From a bacterium (lineage in GTDB: Bacteria > Hydrogenedentota > Hydrogenedentia > Hydrogenedentiales > SLHB01): a DNA stretch of 14,223 nucleotides. A model generated the notes under the pieces. It saw only the letters and a program-made list of their open reading frames with translations, was not told the origin of the DNA and ran no database searches. A program made the translations under genes and the position numbers. How positions within the stretch are numbered: the first letter of the stretch is position 1; every line of letters starts with the position of its first letter. Shown here piece after piece: positions 7,789 through 14,223 of this stretch. The stretch spans positions 1 to 14,223 of the forward strand of contig JAAEQP010000093.1 of NCBI GenBank assembly GCA_024231375.1. Direction: 5' to 3'.

Positions 7789-8168
7789 CTACGCCGAGGC
7801 AAACAACCGCATCGGCGTCTGCACCTCCACGCCCACGGCCCCTTCATGCAACACGGGCGGGTACACGATCTGCACCGGGCCACCGCGCCCCTCGAAGTAC
7901 CATTTGGCCAACAGTTCCAGTCCCTCATCGGCCGCCTCGCGCACTGGCAACCACACATGCGCGCACGCCTCGTCCATCACAAACGCCTTATCTTCGTACG
8001 TCCAGCAAACGATCTCGAAATCCTTGCCCGGCACACGGCCGGCCCGTCGAGTTCCTCCGGTATCCGAGCGAAGCCCCGGTGAATGCAGGCTTCGCCGTCG
8101 TGTCCGGTGAACTCGGTAAAGGAACCGGCTTCGACAACTAACCGACAATCAACGTGAGGCGGTCCCAT
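7789..8168 (-). pseudogene. Small unrecognised gene broken by a one-base frameshift
   Basis: Two adjacent minus-strand frames each show protein-like composition and join at 8041-8048. The first (ATG at 8168) reads through CIHRGFARIPEELDG; the second continues AGRVPGKDFEIVCWTYEDKA and ends at a TAG with TPMRLFASA. Restoring one G in the run at 8043-8045 (plus-strand CCC) would give one protein of about 126 residues, with no signal peptide or membrane segment and a mixed alpha/beta character. I do not recognise the family. An alternative ATG lies at 8177; neither has a clear ribosome site. It is divergent from the acetyltransferase gene. The break could be a sequencing or consensus error in a G run, or true decay. 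Confidence 0.55.
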
Positions 8169-8293
8169 GCGTCCCATGAGACCTACGGGGCGCATAGGTC
8201 TTGGCTCCAACGTGCCCTTCCCTCCGGTCCGCAAACGCGCTATCATGGGCTCAGCGTTAGTGACACTGGGGGCCGCTCATCGGGGGATGCATC

Positions 8294-9205
8294 ATGGATC
8301 CTGTCACCTGTCTGTCTGCCGACGTGCCTGAAATCGCCGCCGCCTACAACCGCGCCGTCCGCCGCGTGCCGCACTGTCTTCCGGCTTCCGATGCGGCTGT
8401 AGCCACCGCACTCTTTCCAGAGAGTCCCAACGGCCCTCTGCGCGACCAAACGGTACTCGCCATCAGGACCGGCGGCCGCATCGCCGGATTCGCCCACGCT
8501 GTCATGGATCCCCCCGATCCGAAGAAACCGAACGAACCGCCCAAGGGCGTCATCCCCTTCCTGTGGTATGAACGCGGCAAACGCGCCGTGGGACAACGCC
8601 TGATCGATGCGGCCTGCGAACACGTGCGCGGAGCAGGCGCCACAACCATCGACGCGTTTCCCCAGCATCACCGGTACCCCTTCTACCACCTTAGAGCCGC
8701 GTATTTGTCCGAACGCCTTGACCACGTCCAGGCCCTGTTCCAATTCAACGGTTTCGAGCGCATCGGCGGCGAAGTCTTTCTCGATTGGGTCGATCTCGTC
8801 CCACCGCCCCAGGAAGCTTGCCCCGTGGACGCCGACATCTCCGTGGAGTTCGTTCCTGGCGGCGGCGTGCTGCCCGGCGTCCACGTGCGGGCTCGAAGGG
8901 GCGCAGATCTGGTTGCCGAGTGCGTCAATGTCTCGTGCGGTGAGTACACGGACGCACCCGCGGCGCAAGACTGGACCTTCACCACGTGGCTTGGTGTCGA
9001 GGACGCCGCTCAGGGCAAAGGGATGGGCCTGTACATGCTTCGCCGGGCGCTGGCGGAGGCCCACGGTGTGGGGTACCGGCACGCGTCCATCAGCACCGCC
9101 TGGGACAACCATCGTGCGTTCGTCTTCTACGCCAACCATGGGTACACCCTCTCCGACTGGACCTACGGTTGGCGGCAATCCGGGCAGATGGCAACAGCCC
9201 CGTGA
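8294..9205 (+). CDS. Tandem GNAT-family N-acetyltransferase
   Basis: A 303-residue cytoplasmic protein with two GNAT-fold halves. The C-terminal half (about 180-297) has a clear acetyl-CoA site: a beta strand then AAQGKGMGLYMLRRAL (238-253), with the QGKGMG turn that binds the pyrophosphate, followed by NHRAFVFYANHGY (272-284), the usual last helix and strand. The N-terminal half (about 1-168) has similar topology (IAGFAHAV 63-70, GQRLIDAACEHVRGAGA 100-116, FQFNGFERIGGEV 149-161), but its pyrophosphate turn is poor, reading KRAVGQRL, so it may not bind acetyl-CoA. The acceptor is unknown; small amines, sugars or a protein are all possible. The start is ATG with GGGGGA six bases upstream; TATCAT (8241-8246) is a candidate -10, without a good -35. 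The next gene begins 121 bases downstream in the same direction, so co-transcription is possible. Confidence 0.87.
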   Translation: MDPVTCLSADVPEIAAAYNRAVRRVPHCLPASDAAVATALFPESPNGPLRDQTVLAIRTGGRIAGFAHAVMDPPDPKKPNEPPKGVIPFLWYERGKRAVGQRLIDAACEHVRGAGATTIDAFPQHHRYPFYHLRAAYLSERLDHVQALFQFNGFERIGGEVFLDWVDLVPPPQEACPVDADISVEFVPGGGVLPGVHVRARRGADLVAECVNVSCGEYTDAPAAQDWTFTTWLGVEDAAQGKGMGLYMLRRALAEAHGVGYRHASISTAWDNHRAFVFYANHGYTLSDWTYGWRQSGQMATAP

Positions 9206-9326
9206 TCTTTCCCATTCCAATTCCCAGCGCGATCTGCTATACCTTCGCCCATTCGTGCTTCATGCACCGCAACGGCCCGGGCACGTCAGCCCGGAACGGG
9301 GCACCGCCCCAGGGAGTGACGCAGCC

Positions 9327-11336
9327 ATGAGCGAGTTGCGCGTCGAGACATTCCGCATGCCCGCGGGTGGGTTGAACGCCCCGAGCCCCCTGCCGCCGTT
9401 GCGGGCCCTGTCCAAAGCCCATGGCAAGATGGAAGTCCACGAGAGCGTGCCGGAAGAGGCCCGCAAATACCTTGGTTACGGCATAGACGGAGGCGTGCTC
9501 CCCTACACCATCCAGGACGACTACGACCGTGATCGCAAGGATCGTGACTTCAAGGTAGTCGTGCTAGAGAACGAGACACTGAAGGCCACGTTTCTGCTTG
9601 AACTCGGCGGACGCCTCTGGTCGCTCATTCACAAACCCACCAACCGAGAATTGCTCTACAAGAATCCCGTATTCCAGCCGGGCAACCTGGCCATTCGCAA
9701 CGCATGGTTCAGTGGCGGCGTCGAGTGGAACTGTTCCATCCAGGGCCATACGCCCTTCACGTGTTCGCCCCTGTTCGCGGCGCAATTGAGAGCCGACGAC
9801 GGCACGCCCGTGCTCCGCATGTACGAGTGGGAACGCATCCGTGGCGTCGCCTACCAGATTGACGCGTGGTTGCCGGACGGTTCGAGCGTGCTCTACGTGC
9901 GCCCGCGCATCGTCAATCCCCACGACACCGAGATCCCCATGTACTGGTGGTCCAACGTTGCCGTATACGAAACGCCCGACGTGCGCGTGATGGTCCCGGC
10001 CGACGCGGCCTTCAGCTTCACCTACGGCGGCCACATGCGTAGCGTCCCCTTGCCTGAATTCGAGGGTATCGACCGCACCTATCCCACCACGTCGCCGACC
10101 TCCGCCGACGCCTTCTACGAGATCCCCGACGGCGCGCGCCCGTGGATAGCGGCACTCGACAAGGAGGGACGGGGCCTGGTTCAGGCATCCACGCAACGGC
10201 TGCGCGGTCGCAAGCTATTCGTTTGGGGCATGGGCGCTGGTGGACGCCATTGGCAGGAGTTCCTCTCCGTACCGGGCCATCCCTACATTGAAATCCAGGC
10301 AGGCCTTGCCCGCACGCAGGTCGAGTGCATCCCCATGCCGGGCAAAGCCGCCTGGTCGTGGCTCGAAGCCTACGGGTTCATGGAAGCCGACGGCGACACC
10401 GTCCACGGAGACTGGATTGCCGCACGCGAACATGTGGCGGCTCTGGTGGAGGAACTCGTGTCCCAAGACACAGCAAATGCTGCCCACAAAGCGAGTGCCG
10501 CCATGGCCGACCGTGCCCCCGACAGCATCATCCAACGGGGATCGGGGTGGGGCGCTCTTGAGGCGCGCCGCCGCGCCAGGACCGGGGAACCGCCCGCTTG
10601 GGGGCCCAGCCTTGTGTTTGACGACGAGTCGCTCACACAGGAACAGGCGCCGTGGCTTTCACTGATCGAGGAGGGGGCTCTGTCCGAACCGGCCCCGTCC
10701 GATGCGCCCGACTCTTGGATGACCCAGACGCAGTGGCATGCCCTGCTGGAGAAAGCGGTGGCCGAAGGCCGCGCCGACCACTGGTTCGCATGGTTGCACC
10801 TGGGCGTCATGCGCTACAACGCGGGTGACACTCAAGGCGCGGACCAAGCCTGGAACGAGTCCAACGTCCGCACGCCCTCCGCATGGGCTCTGCGCAACCT
10901 GGCCGTCAGCGCCCAGCACCGCGGCGAGAAGGACCACGCCGCGGGCCTGCTTCGCGAAGCGTGCCGGTTGGCCCCGAATCAACCCCAGTTGACGGTGGAA
11001 TGCGCGGGGGCGTTGCTCGAATGCCAACGCTACGAAGACGCCGTTGCCTTGTGTGAAGAAGCGCCTTCAGGCGTGCGCGACCATCTCCGTCTGCAGATTC
11101 TACGTGCCAAAGCCCATCTCGAACTGGGCCACCTCGATCTGGTCGAGGCGTTCCTGTTACGCGAAGTGGAGGTCCCCGATATCCGCGAATGCGAAGTCAC
11201 CCTGACCGACCTCTGGTTCACGCTCCACGAGAAACGCACCGCCGAGGCCGAGGGCGTCCCCATCGACGACGCCCTGAAACAACGCGTCCGCAACGAGTTT
11301 CCGCCCCCGGCCCACATTGATTTCCGGATGCGGTAG
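9327..11336 (+). CDS. DUF5107 domain protein with C-terminal TPR repeats
   Basis: A 669-residue protein without signal peptide or membrane helix, so probably cytoplasmic. Residues about 75-345 match the DUF5107 type: LELGGRLWSLIHKPTNRELL (91-110), YKNPVFQPGN (111-120), then WFSGGVEWN (127-135), in a mainly beta fold related to aldose epimerases and other carbohydrate-binding beta-sandwiches. Residues about 485-615 are helical and TPR-like (HWFAWLHLGVMRYNAGD, later LAPNQPQLTVECAGALLE), suggesting protein contacts. The domain is often found with sugar-use genes, but its reaction is not established to my knowledge; a role in sugar binding or conversion is inferred. The start is ATG with AGGGAG ten bases upstream. 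Two short GC hairpins (9277-9294 and 9298-9310) sit just before the ribosome site. A much longer frame begins inside the acetyltransferase gene and is only overlap. Confidence 0.87.
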   Translation: MSELRVETFRMPAGGLNAPSPLPPLRALSKAHGKMEVHESVPEEARKYLGYGIDGGVLPYTIQDDYDRDRKDRDFKVVVLENETLKATFLLELGGRLWSLIHKPTNRELLYKNPVFQPGNLAIRNAWFSGGVEWNCSIQGHTPFTCSPLFAAQLRADDGTPVLRMYEWERIRGVAYQIDAWLPDGSSVLYVRPRIVNPHDTEIPMYWWSNVAVYETPDVRVMVPADAAFSFTYGGHMRSVPLPEFEGIDRTYPTTSPTSADAFYEIPDGARPWIAALDKEGRGLVQASTQRLRGRKLFVWGMGAGGRHWQEFLSVPGHPYIEIQAGLARTQVECIPMPGKAAWSWLEAYGFMEADGDTVHGDWIAAREHVAALVEELVSQDTANAAHKASAAMADRAPDSIIQRGSGWGALEARRRARTGEPPAWGPSLVFDDESLTQEQAPWLSLIEEGALSEPAPSDAPDSWMTQTQWHALLEKAVAEGRADHWFAWLHLGVMRYNAGDTQGADQAWNESNVRTPSAWALRNLAVSAQHRGEKDHAAGLLREACRLAPNQPQLTVECAGALLECQRYEDAVALCEEAPSGVRDHLRLQILRAKAHLELGHLDLVEAFLLREVEVPDIRECEVTLTDLWFTLHEKRTAEAEGVPIDDALKQRVRNEFPPPAHIDFRMR

Positions 11337-11381
11337 GCGGCGGGAAGGGCAGTCGCTGCCGGGAGGTCTTCGGCGGAGCCC

Positions 11382-11444
11382 GCAAAACGGGGACAGACAC
11401 GTCTCGCTCGAAGACTCGCTCGCTTGAGTCAGTCCCCGTTTTGC
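11382..11444. repeat. REP-like inverted repeat between two genes
   Basis: GCAAAACGGGGAC (11382-11394) pairs exactly with GTCCCCGTTTTGC (11432-11444). The 37 bases between hold a near-direct repeat (GTCTCGCTCG at 11401 and GACTCGCTCG at 11413). The layout, and the GGGGACAGACAC start, resemble the palindromic units mobilised by REP-associated tyrosine transposases in environmental bacteria, recalled from general knowledge. It follows the DUF5107 gene by 45 bases, so it could also end that transcript; TTTT at 11439-11442 lies within the distal arm. Confidence 0.65.
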
Positions 11445-11455
11445 TGCTCGATCCT

Positions 11456-11484
11456 TTGCACTCTGTACGCCATCCGTTTACCAT
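11456..11484 (+). promoter_or_regulatory. Weak promoter candidate for the GH84-like gene
   Basis: TTGCAC and TACCAT are 17 bases apart, matching consensus at three and four of six positions. The position, downstream of the inverted repeat and about 40 bases before the GTG, is reasonable, but the match is weak. Confidence 0.25.
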
Positions 11485-11526
11485 GCCGTGCGTTAGAGTT
11501 CACCGCTTCATCAAAGGAGATCCGTT

Positions 11527-13209
11527 GTGAGAATCCTTGCCCTTTGCTGTGTCGCAGTCCTGATCGCGTGCGCCGCACACGCCGCCGAACCCGTCTCGGA
11601 CTGGCTCCCGTCCCCGGTCGGTCAGGCGATGGGCAAGCCTTACTACTCCGGCGAGATTCTGCCGACGCCCAAACACGCCGACTACGGCGACGGGGCTCTG
11701 ACACTTCTCGACGGTCCATCCGCTGTGTCCCGTTGCGCCCTCGACGTCGCTTACGACGGTCCCGCCCGTGCCCTGCTGCTCCGTCTGCTGCACGGGCGCA
11801 TCGACGCATACACCGGCCACTTCCCGGCACTCAAGAACGCAGACCCATCCGCCGATGCCATGCCTGTCCTGTTTGCCTTGGGCGGCGCCGAAGAGGCTGC
11901 GGGGCCTTTACGGCATCGTGGCCTGACCAAGGCCGCCGCGGAACTCCCCGAGCAGGGCTACGTGCTGCACATCGACGACGACGGCGTGCTCTGTGTCGGC
12001 GCGGACAACGCGGGAGTGATGAACGGCATGGCGTCGTTCCTGCAATTGATGCATGTCCGCGACGAGAAGCTTGTGGTACGTCACGCAACCATTCGCGATT
12101 GGCCGACGTTTGCTGTCCGGTATGTGTCGGAGTATCACATCCCCGGCGACGACTTCTTCGACTGGATGATGCTGTACAAGATCAACGGATTCGCCACGTC
12201 CTACCGCGCCCTGAAGCGCGACGGTCTGACCGACGCCGACCGCGCGAACCTCCAACGCATCGGAGACTACGTCCGCACCTACGGCACGATGCACTACATG
12301 GCCCAGTTTCACATCGGCGGACGGGGCGGTCGTATCCTCGATTGCGGAAGCGTCGCGGATGTGGATATGTTGCTGAACACCATCGCGGAAACCATGACGC
12401 TCGCCCAGCCGCAGCACGTCATGATTTGCTACGACGACATTCTGCCCGAACTGCAGCCGGAAGCCGCCAAGCAGTTCGAACGCCCTGCCCAGGCCCACGG
12501 TGCCGTCATGCAGCGGGTGTACAGGGCCGTGAAGGCACTCGACCCGGATACGGTGGTAAGCTTCTGTTCGCCTTGGTACCAAGGCCGTGGCCATCGGAAG
12601 TGGCGGGAGAACGCCACGCATCGCGAGGACATGCTCGCCTATCTCGCCGACATCCGTACGTGGCCGACCGACGATATCCGCATCGTGTGGACCGGTCCCG
12701 TCACCGAGAGCAGGTCCGTAACGATGAAAGACTTCGACCACTACCGCTCGCACGTGGGGCTCAACCACGAATTGTTCTACTGGGACAACACGTGGCACTA
12801 CCACCAGCCCCTGCGCAATTTCCACGCCCGGTATCTCGATGGGTTCGTGGATTACTGCGCGGAACGCACCAGCTATGTGAATATCAACGCGACAAGCCCC
12901 ATTGCGCGCTTTTTTGCCGTCACCGCGAACGACTACTATTGGAATCCCGACGGTTTCGACGTGGTCCGCGCACGGCAGCACGCCGTCGCTCAGTTCATGG
13001 GGGCTACCGCCGTGCCCGCCGCCGAGGCGTTCTACGTTCTGCGCGGCGAGGACTACAACGTGTTCTTCACCGCCAAGGTGGACCTAACCGATCTCAAGGA
13101 CGTGTTTGCCCGTCTCGAAGAGACCAGCATCGACCAGCAACTGCCCCAGTACTGCTGGAAGGTGTACGAGTCCATCGTGAAGAAGCAGCAGGACGCGAAG
13201 AAGAAGTAG
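11527..13209 (+). CDS. Secreted GH84-like beta-N-acetylglucosaminidase
   Basis: A 560-residue exported glycosidase-like protein. Residues 1-20 are a signal peptide; cleavage after AHA is likely, though LIAC (12-15) could act as a lipoprotein box. Residues about 40-180 form the N-terminal beta/alpha domain usual in hexosaminidases (YVLHIDDDGVLCVGADNAG, 145-163). The catalytic barrel of about 190-480 carries GH84 hallmarks: CYDDILPE with the Asp303-Asp304 pair used in substrate-assisted catalysis, VWTGPV (387-392), YWDN (418-421) and YYWNPDGFDV (470-479). GH84 enzymes remove N-acetylglucosamine from glycans or glycoproteins. The usual first-strand EGFYG motif is replaced by SEYHI (201-205), so specificity may differ. 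The start is GTG with AGGAG seven bases upstream. The C-terminal helical region is short and ends in a Lys-rich tail. The stop is 22 bases from that of the convergent oxidoreductase gene. Confidence 0.87.
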   Translation: MRILALCCVAVLIACAAHAAEPVSDWLPSPVGQAMGKPYYSGEILPTPKHADYGDGALTLLDGPSAVSRCALDVAYDGPARALLLRLLHGRIDAYTGHFPALKNADPSADAMPVLFALGGAEEAAGPLRHRGLTKAAAELPEQGYVLHIDDDGVLCVGADNAGVMNGMASFLQLMHVRDEKLVVRHATIRDWPTFAVRYVSEYHIPGDDFFDWMMLYKINGFATSYRALKRDGLTDADRANLQRIGDYVRTYGTMHYMAQFHIGGRGGRILDCGSVADVDMLLNTIAETMTLAQPQHVMICYDDILPELQPEAAKQFERPAQAHGAVMQRVYRAVKALDPDTVVSFCSPWYQGRGHRKWRENATHREDMLAYLADIRTWPTDDIRIVWTGPVTESRSVTMKDFDHYRSHVGLNHELFYWDNTWHYHQPLRNFHARYLDGFVDYCAERTSYVNINATSPIARFFAVTANDYYWNPDGFDVVRARQHAVAQFMGATAVPAAEAFYVLRGEDYNVFFTAKVDLTDLKDVFARLEETSIDQQLPQYCWKVYESIVKKQQDAKKK

Positions 13210-13231
13210 GCGTCCAAGCGCGCCGGCGATC

Positions 13232-14223
13232 TTACAGTTCGAACTGGGGAATCTTCAGCAGTTCGCCATCGTTCATGGCCGACTGGTGCGCCACGATTCC
13301 GGGAACGGTCATGTTCAGCGCCGATACGATGTCGACCAGCGGCTGACGGTCCTGAAGGATGGCGCTGACGAACTCCTCGCACAAGTAGCCGTGGGAACCA
13401 CCATGTCCGCCGGGCTTCACGTTCGGCGGCAACGGAGGTTTGGCAAGTGTCACCTTCGAGATGTCTACCAGGCCCTCGTAGTGCGTGCCTGTCATCGATC
13501 CTTTCTGACCACGCACGCGTCCCACCTCGCCGTGGGAACCGGGGATGTCCCTGCTCTCGGCGATGCGCGCCATACCACCCTCGCTCGTGCGGTGCAGGGC
13601 GATCTCGGTGCCAAATGGATTCTTGTAGGCGTTGCTGTCGGCGCCGAAGCGCGACACCGTACTGGGCATGCCCATGCATGACACCTCGGTGAAGGTCTGG
13701 CCGGTTACGCACATGTAGTAGGCGTTGGAATGGGTGGGATACCATTGAGGCGGACAACCCATGCGCCAGCCCTTGTAGGAATCGATACCCTTCTCCGAGT
13801 AGTGGAAATACTCGCCCTCCGTGTACACCATCTTGCCGAACCCGCCCGCCTTGTAGACTTGGCGCATAGCGTAGCAATCGTTGCGATACGAAGACGTCTC
13901 AAACATCATGTACTTCAAGCCCGACTTCTTCACGGCGTCAAACAGACGGTCGGCATCCTCCAACGATCCGAAGACCGCGGGCACGGCACTCGCCACGTGC
14001 TTGCCGTGCTCCAACACATCGATGCAGTGCCGAGCGTGGCTCGGGGCATCCGTCGCTACGAAAACCGCTTCAATGCCGTCGTCCTTCACCAATTCCTCCA
14101 AGGAGGGATAGGTCTTGCTGCAACGGCACACATCCGCCAAGGCCTTGCATCGGTCAGGAAACAGATCGCTGACAGCAACCACTTCGATGTTCGGATGGTC
14201 CTGAAGACTGAAGGCCGCCCCAA
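13232..14223 (-). CDS. Gfo/Idh/MocA-family oxidoreductase (N-terminus off window)
   Basis: The visible 329 residues cover most of a two-domain NAD(P)-dependent sugar oxidoreductase. The first bases encode GAAFSLQDHPNIEVVAVSDL, the end of the first Rossmann helix and the second strand; the nucleotide-binding Gly motif and any export signal lie beyond the right edge. EAVFVATDAPSHARHCIDVL and GKHVASAVPAVFG follow as in the family. In the last, the usual EKP, whose Lys helps catalysis, reads AVP. The C-terminal substrate domain contains EGEYFHYSE, YPTHSNAYYM and GGSHGYLCEEF. Members oxidise or reduce sugars, inositols or sugar acids, or act as NAD-recycling glycosidases; the substrate cannot be assigned. 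The TAA at 13232 faces the stop of the GH84-like gene 22 bases away. Family assignment is secure. Confidence 0.92.
   Translation of the reverse strand, partial: GAAFSLQDHPNIEVVAVSDLFPDRCKALADVCRCSKTYPSLEELVKDDGIEAVFVATDAPSHARHCIDVLEHGKHVASAVPAVFGSLEDADRLFDAVKKSGLKYMMFETSSYRNDCYAMRQVYKAGGFGKMVYTEGEYFHYSEKGIDSYKGWRMGCPPQWYPTHSNAYYMCVTGQTFTEVSCMGMPSTVSRFGADSNAYKNPFGTEIALHRTSEGGMARIAESRDIPGSHGEVGRVRGQKGSMTGTHYEGLVDISKVTLAKPPLPPNVKPGGHGGSHGYLCEEFVSAILQDRQPLVDIVSALNMTVPGIVAHQSAMNDGELLKIPQFEL

Noticed and set aside
8180..8200. Short inverted repeat GACCTA/TAGGTC between divergent genes
   Set aside because: Six-base arms with a nine-base loop are expected by chance at this composition; not enough to call an operator.
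8607..9326. Upstream extension of the DUF5107 frame into the acetyltransferase gene
   Set aside because: The extension is out of frame with the acetyltransferase motifs and has no ribosome site; the ATG at 9327 fits the DUF5107 start.
11908..12981. Minus-strand open frame opposite the GH84-like gene
   Set aside because: Val/His/Gly-rich antisense shadow without ribosome site or recognisable motif.
11424..13346. Plus-strand open frame of 640 codons over the GH84-like gene
   Set aside because: It overlaps the GH84-like gene in another frame and is Arg-rich with no domain; the GH84 frame carries all the family motifs.

Overview
The window is GC-rich DNA from a free-living or sediment-type Gram-negative bacterium, most likely of the PVC superphylum (Planctomycetes, Lentisphaerae) or a neighbour such as Hydrogenedentes. 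That placement is an inference from gene content: a sialidase-like propeller, a GH84-like glycosidase, a DUF5107 protein, a Gfo/Idh/MocA oxidoreductase of the kind amplified in those groups, thrombospondin-type calcium repeats, a secreted protein with a PEP-CTERM-like tail, and single-gene transcription units rather than long operons. I found no rRNA, tRNA, CRISPR array or intact insertion sequence.

Layout, left to right. (1) 1-1761, minus: a complete phosphomannomutase/phosphoglucomutase domain whose reading frame continues without a stop into thrombospondin type 3-like calcium repeats and off the left edge; this is the strangest object here. Its own promoter is visible, and a perfect 20-bp inverted repeat lies just upstream of it. 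(2) 2012-2812, minus: a secreted protein with a signal peptide, a degenerate papain/C39-like body and a C-terminal sorting-type tail. It is divergent from (3) 2977-4281, plus: a secreted sialidase/BNR-repeat protein. (4) 4292-7348, minus: a large membrane-bound hybrid histidine kinase, ending 10 bases from the sialidase gene. (5) 7349-7788: no convincing gene. (6) 7789-8168, minus: a small unrecognised gene broken by a one-base frameshift. (7) 8294-9205, plus: a tandem GNAT acetyltransferase. (8) 9327-11336, plus: a DUF5107 plus TPR protein. (9) 11382-11444: a REP-like inverted repeat. (10) 11527-13209, plus: a secreted GH84-like glycosidase. (11) 13232 to the right edge, minus: a Gfo/Idh/MocA oxidoreductase, N-terminus missing.

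The shared theme is carbohydrate chemistry. The sialidase-like and GH84-like proteins are exported and would act on glycans outside the cytoplasm. The Gfo/Idh/MocA enzyme, the DUF5107 protein and the phosphohexomutase would handle sugars or sugar phosphates, mostly inside the cell. The hybrid kinase has a large sensor domain outside the membrane and a cysteine/histidine-rich PAS domain inside it; whether it controls the glycan genes cannot be read from the sequence. No established defence, secretion or biosynthetic system is apparent. The most unusual signals are the phosphohexomutase-calcium repeat fusion, the two inverted repeats and the frameshifted small gene.
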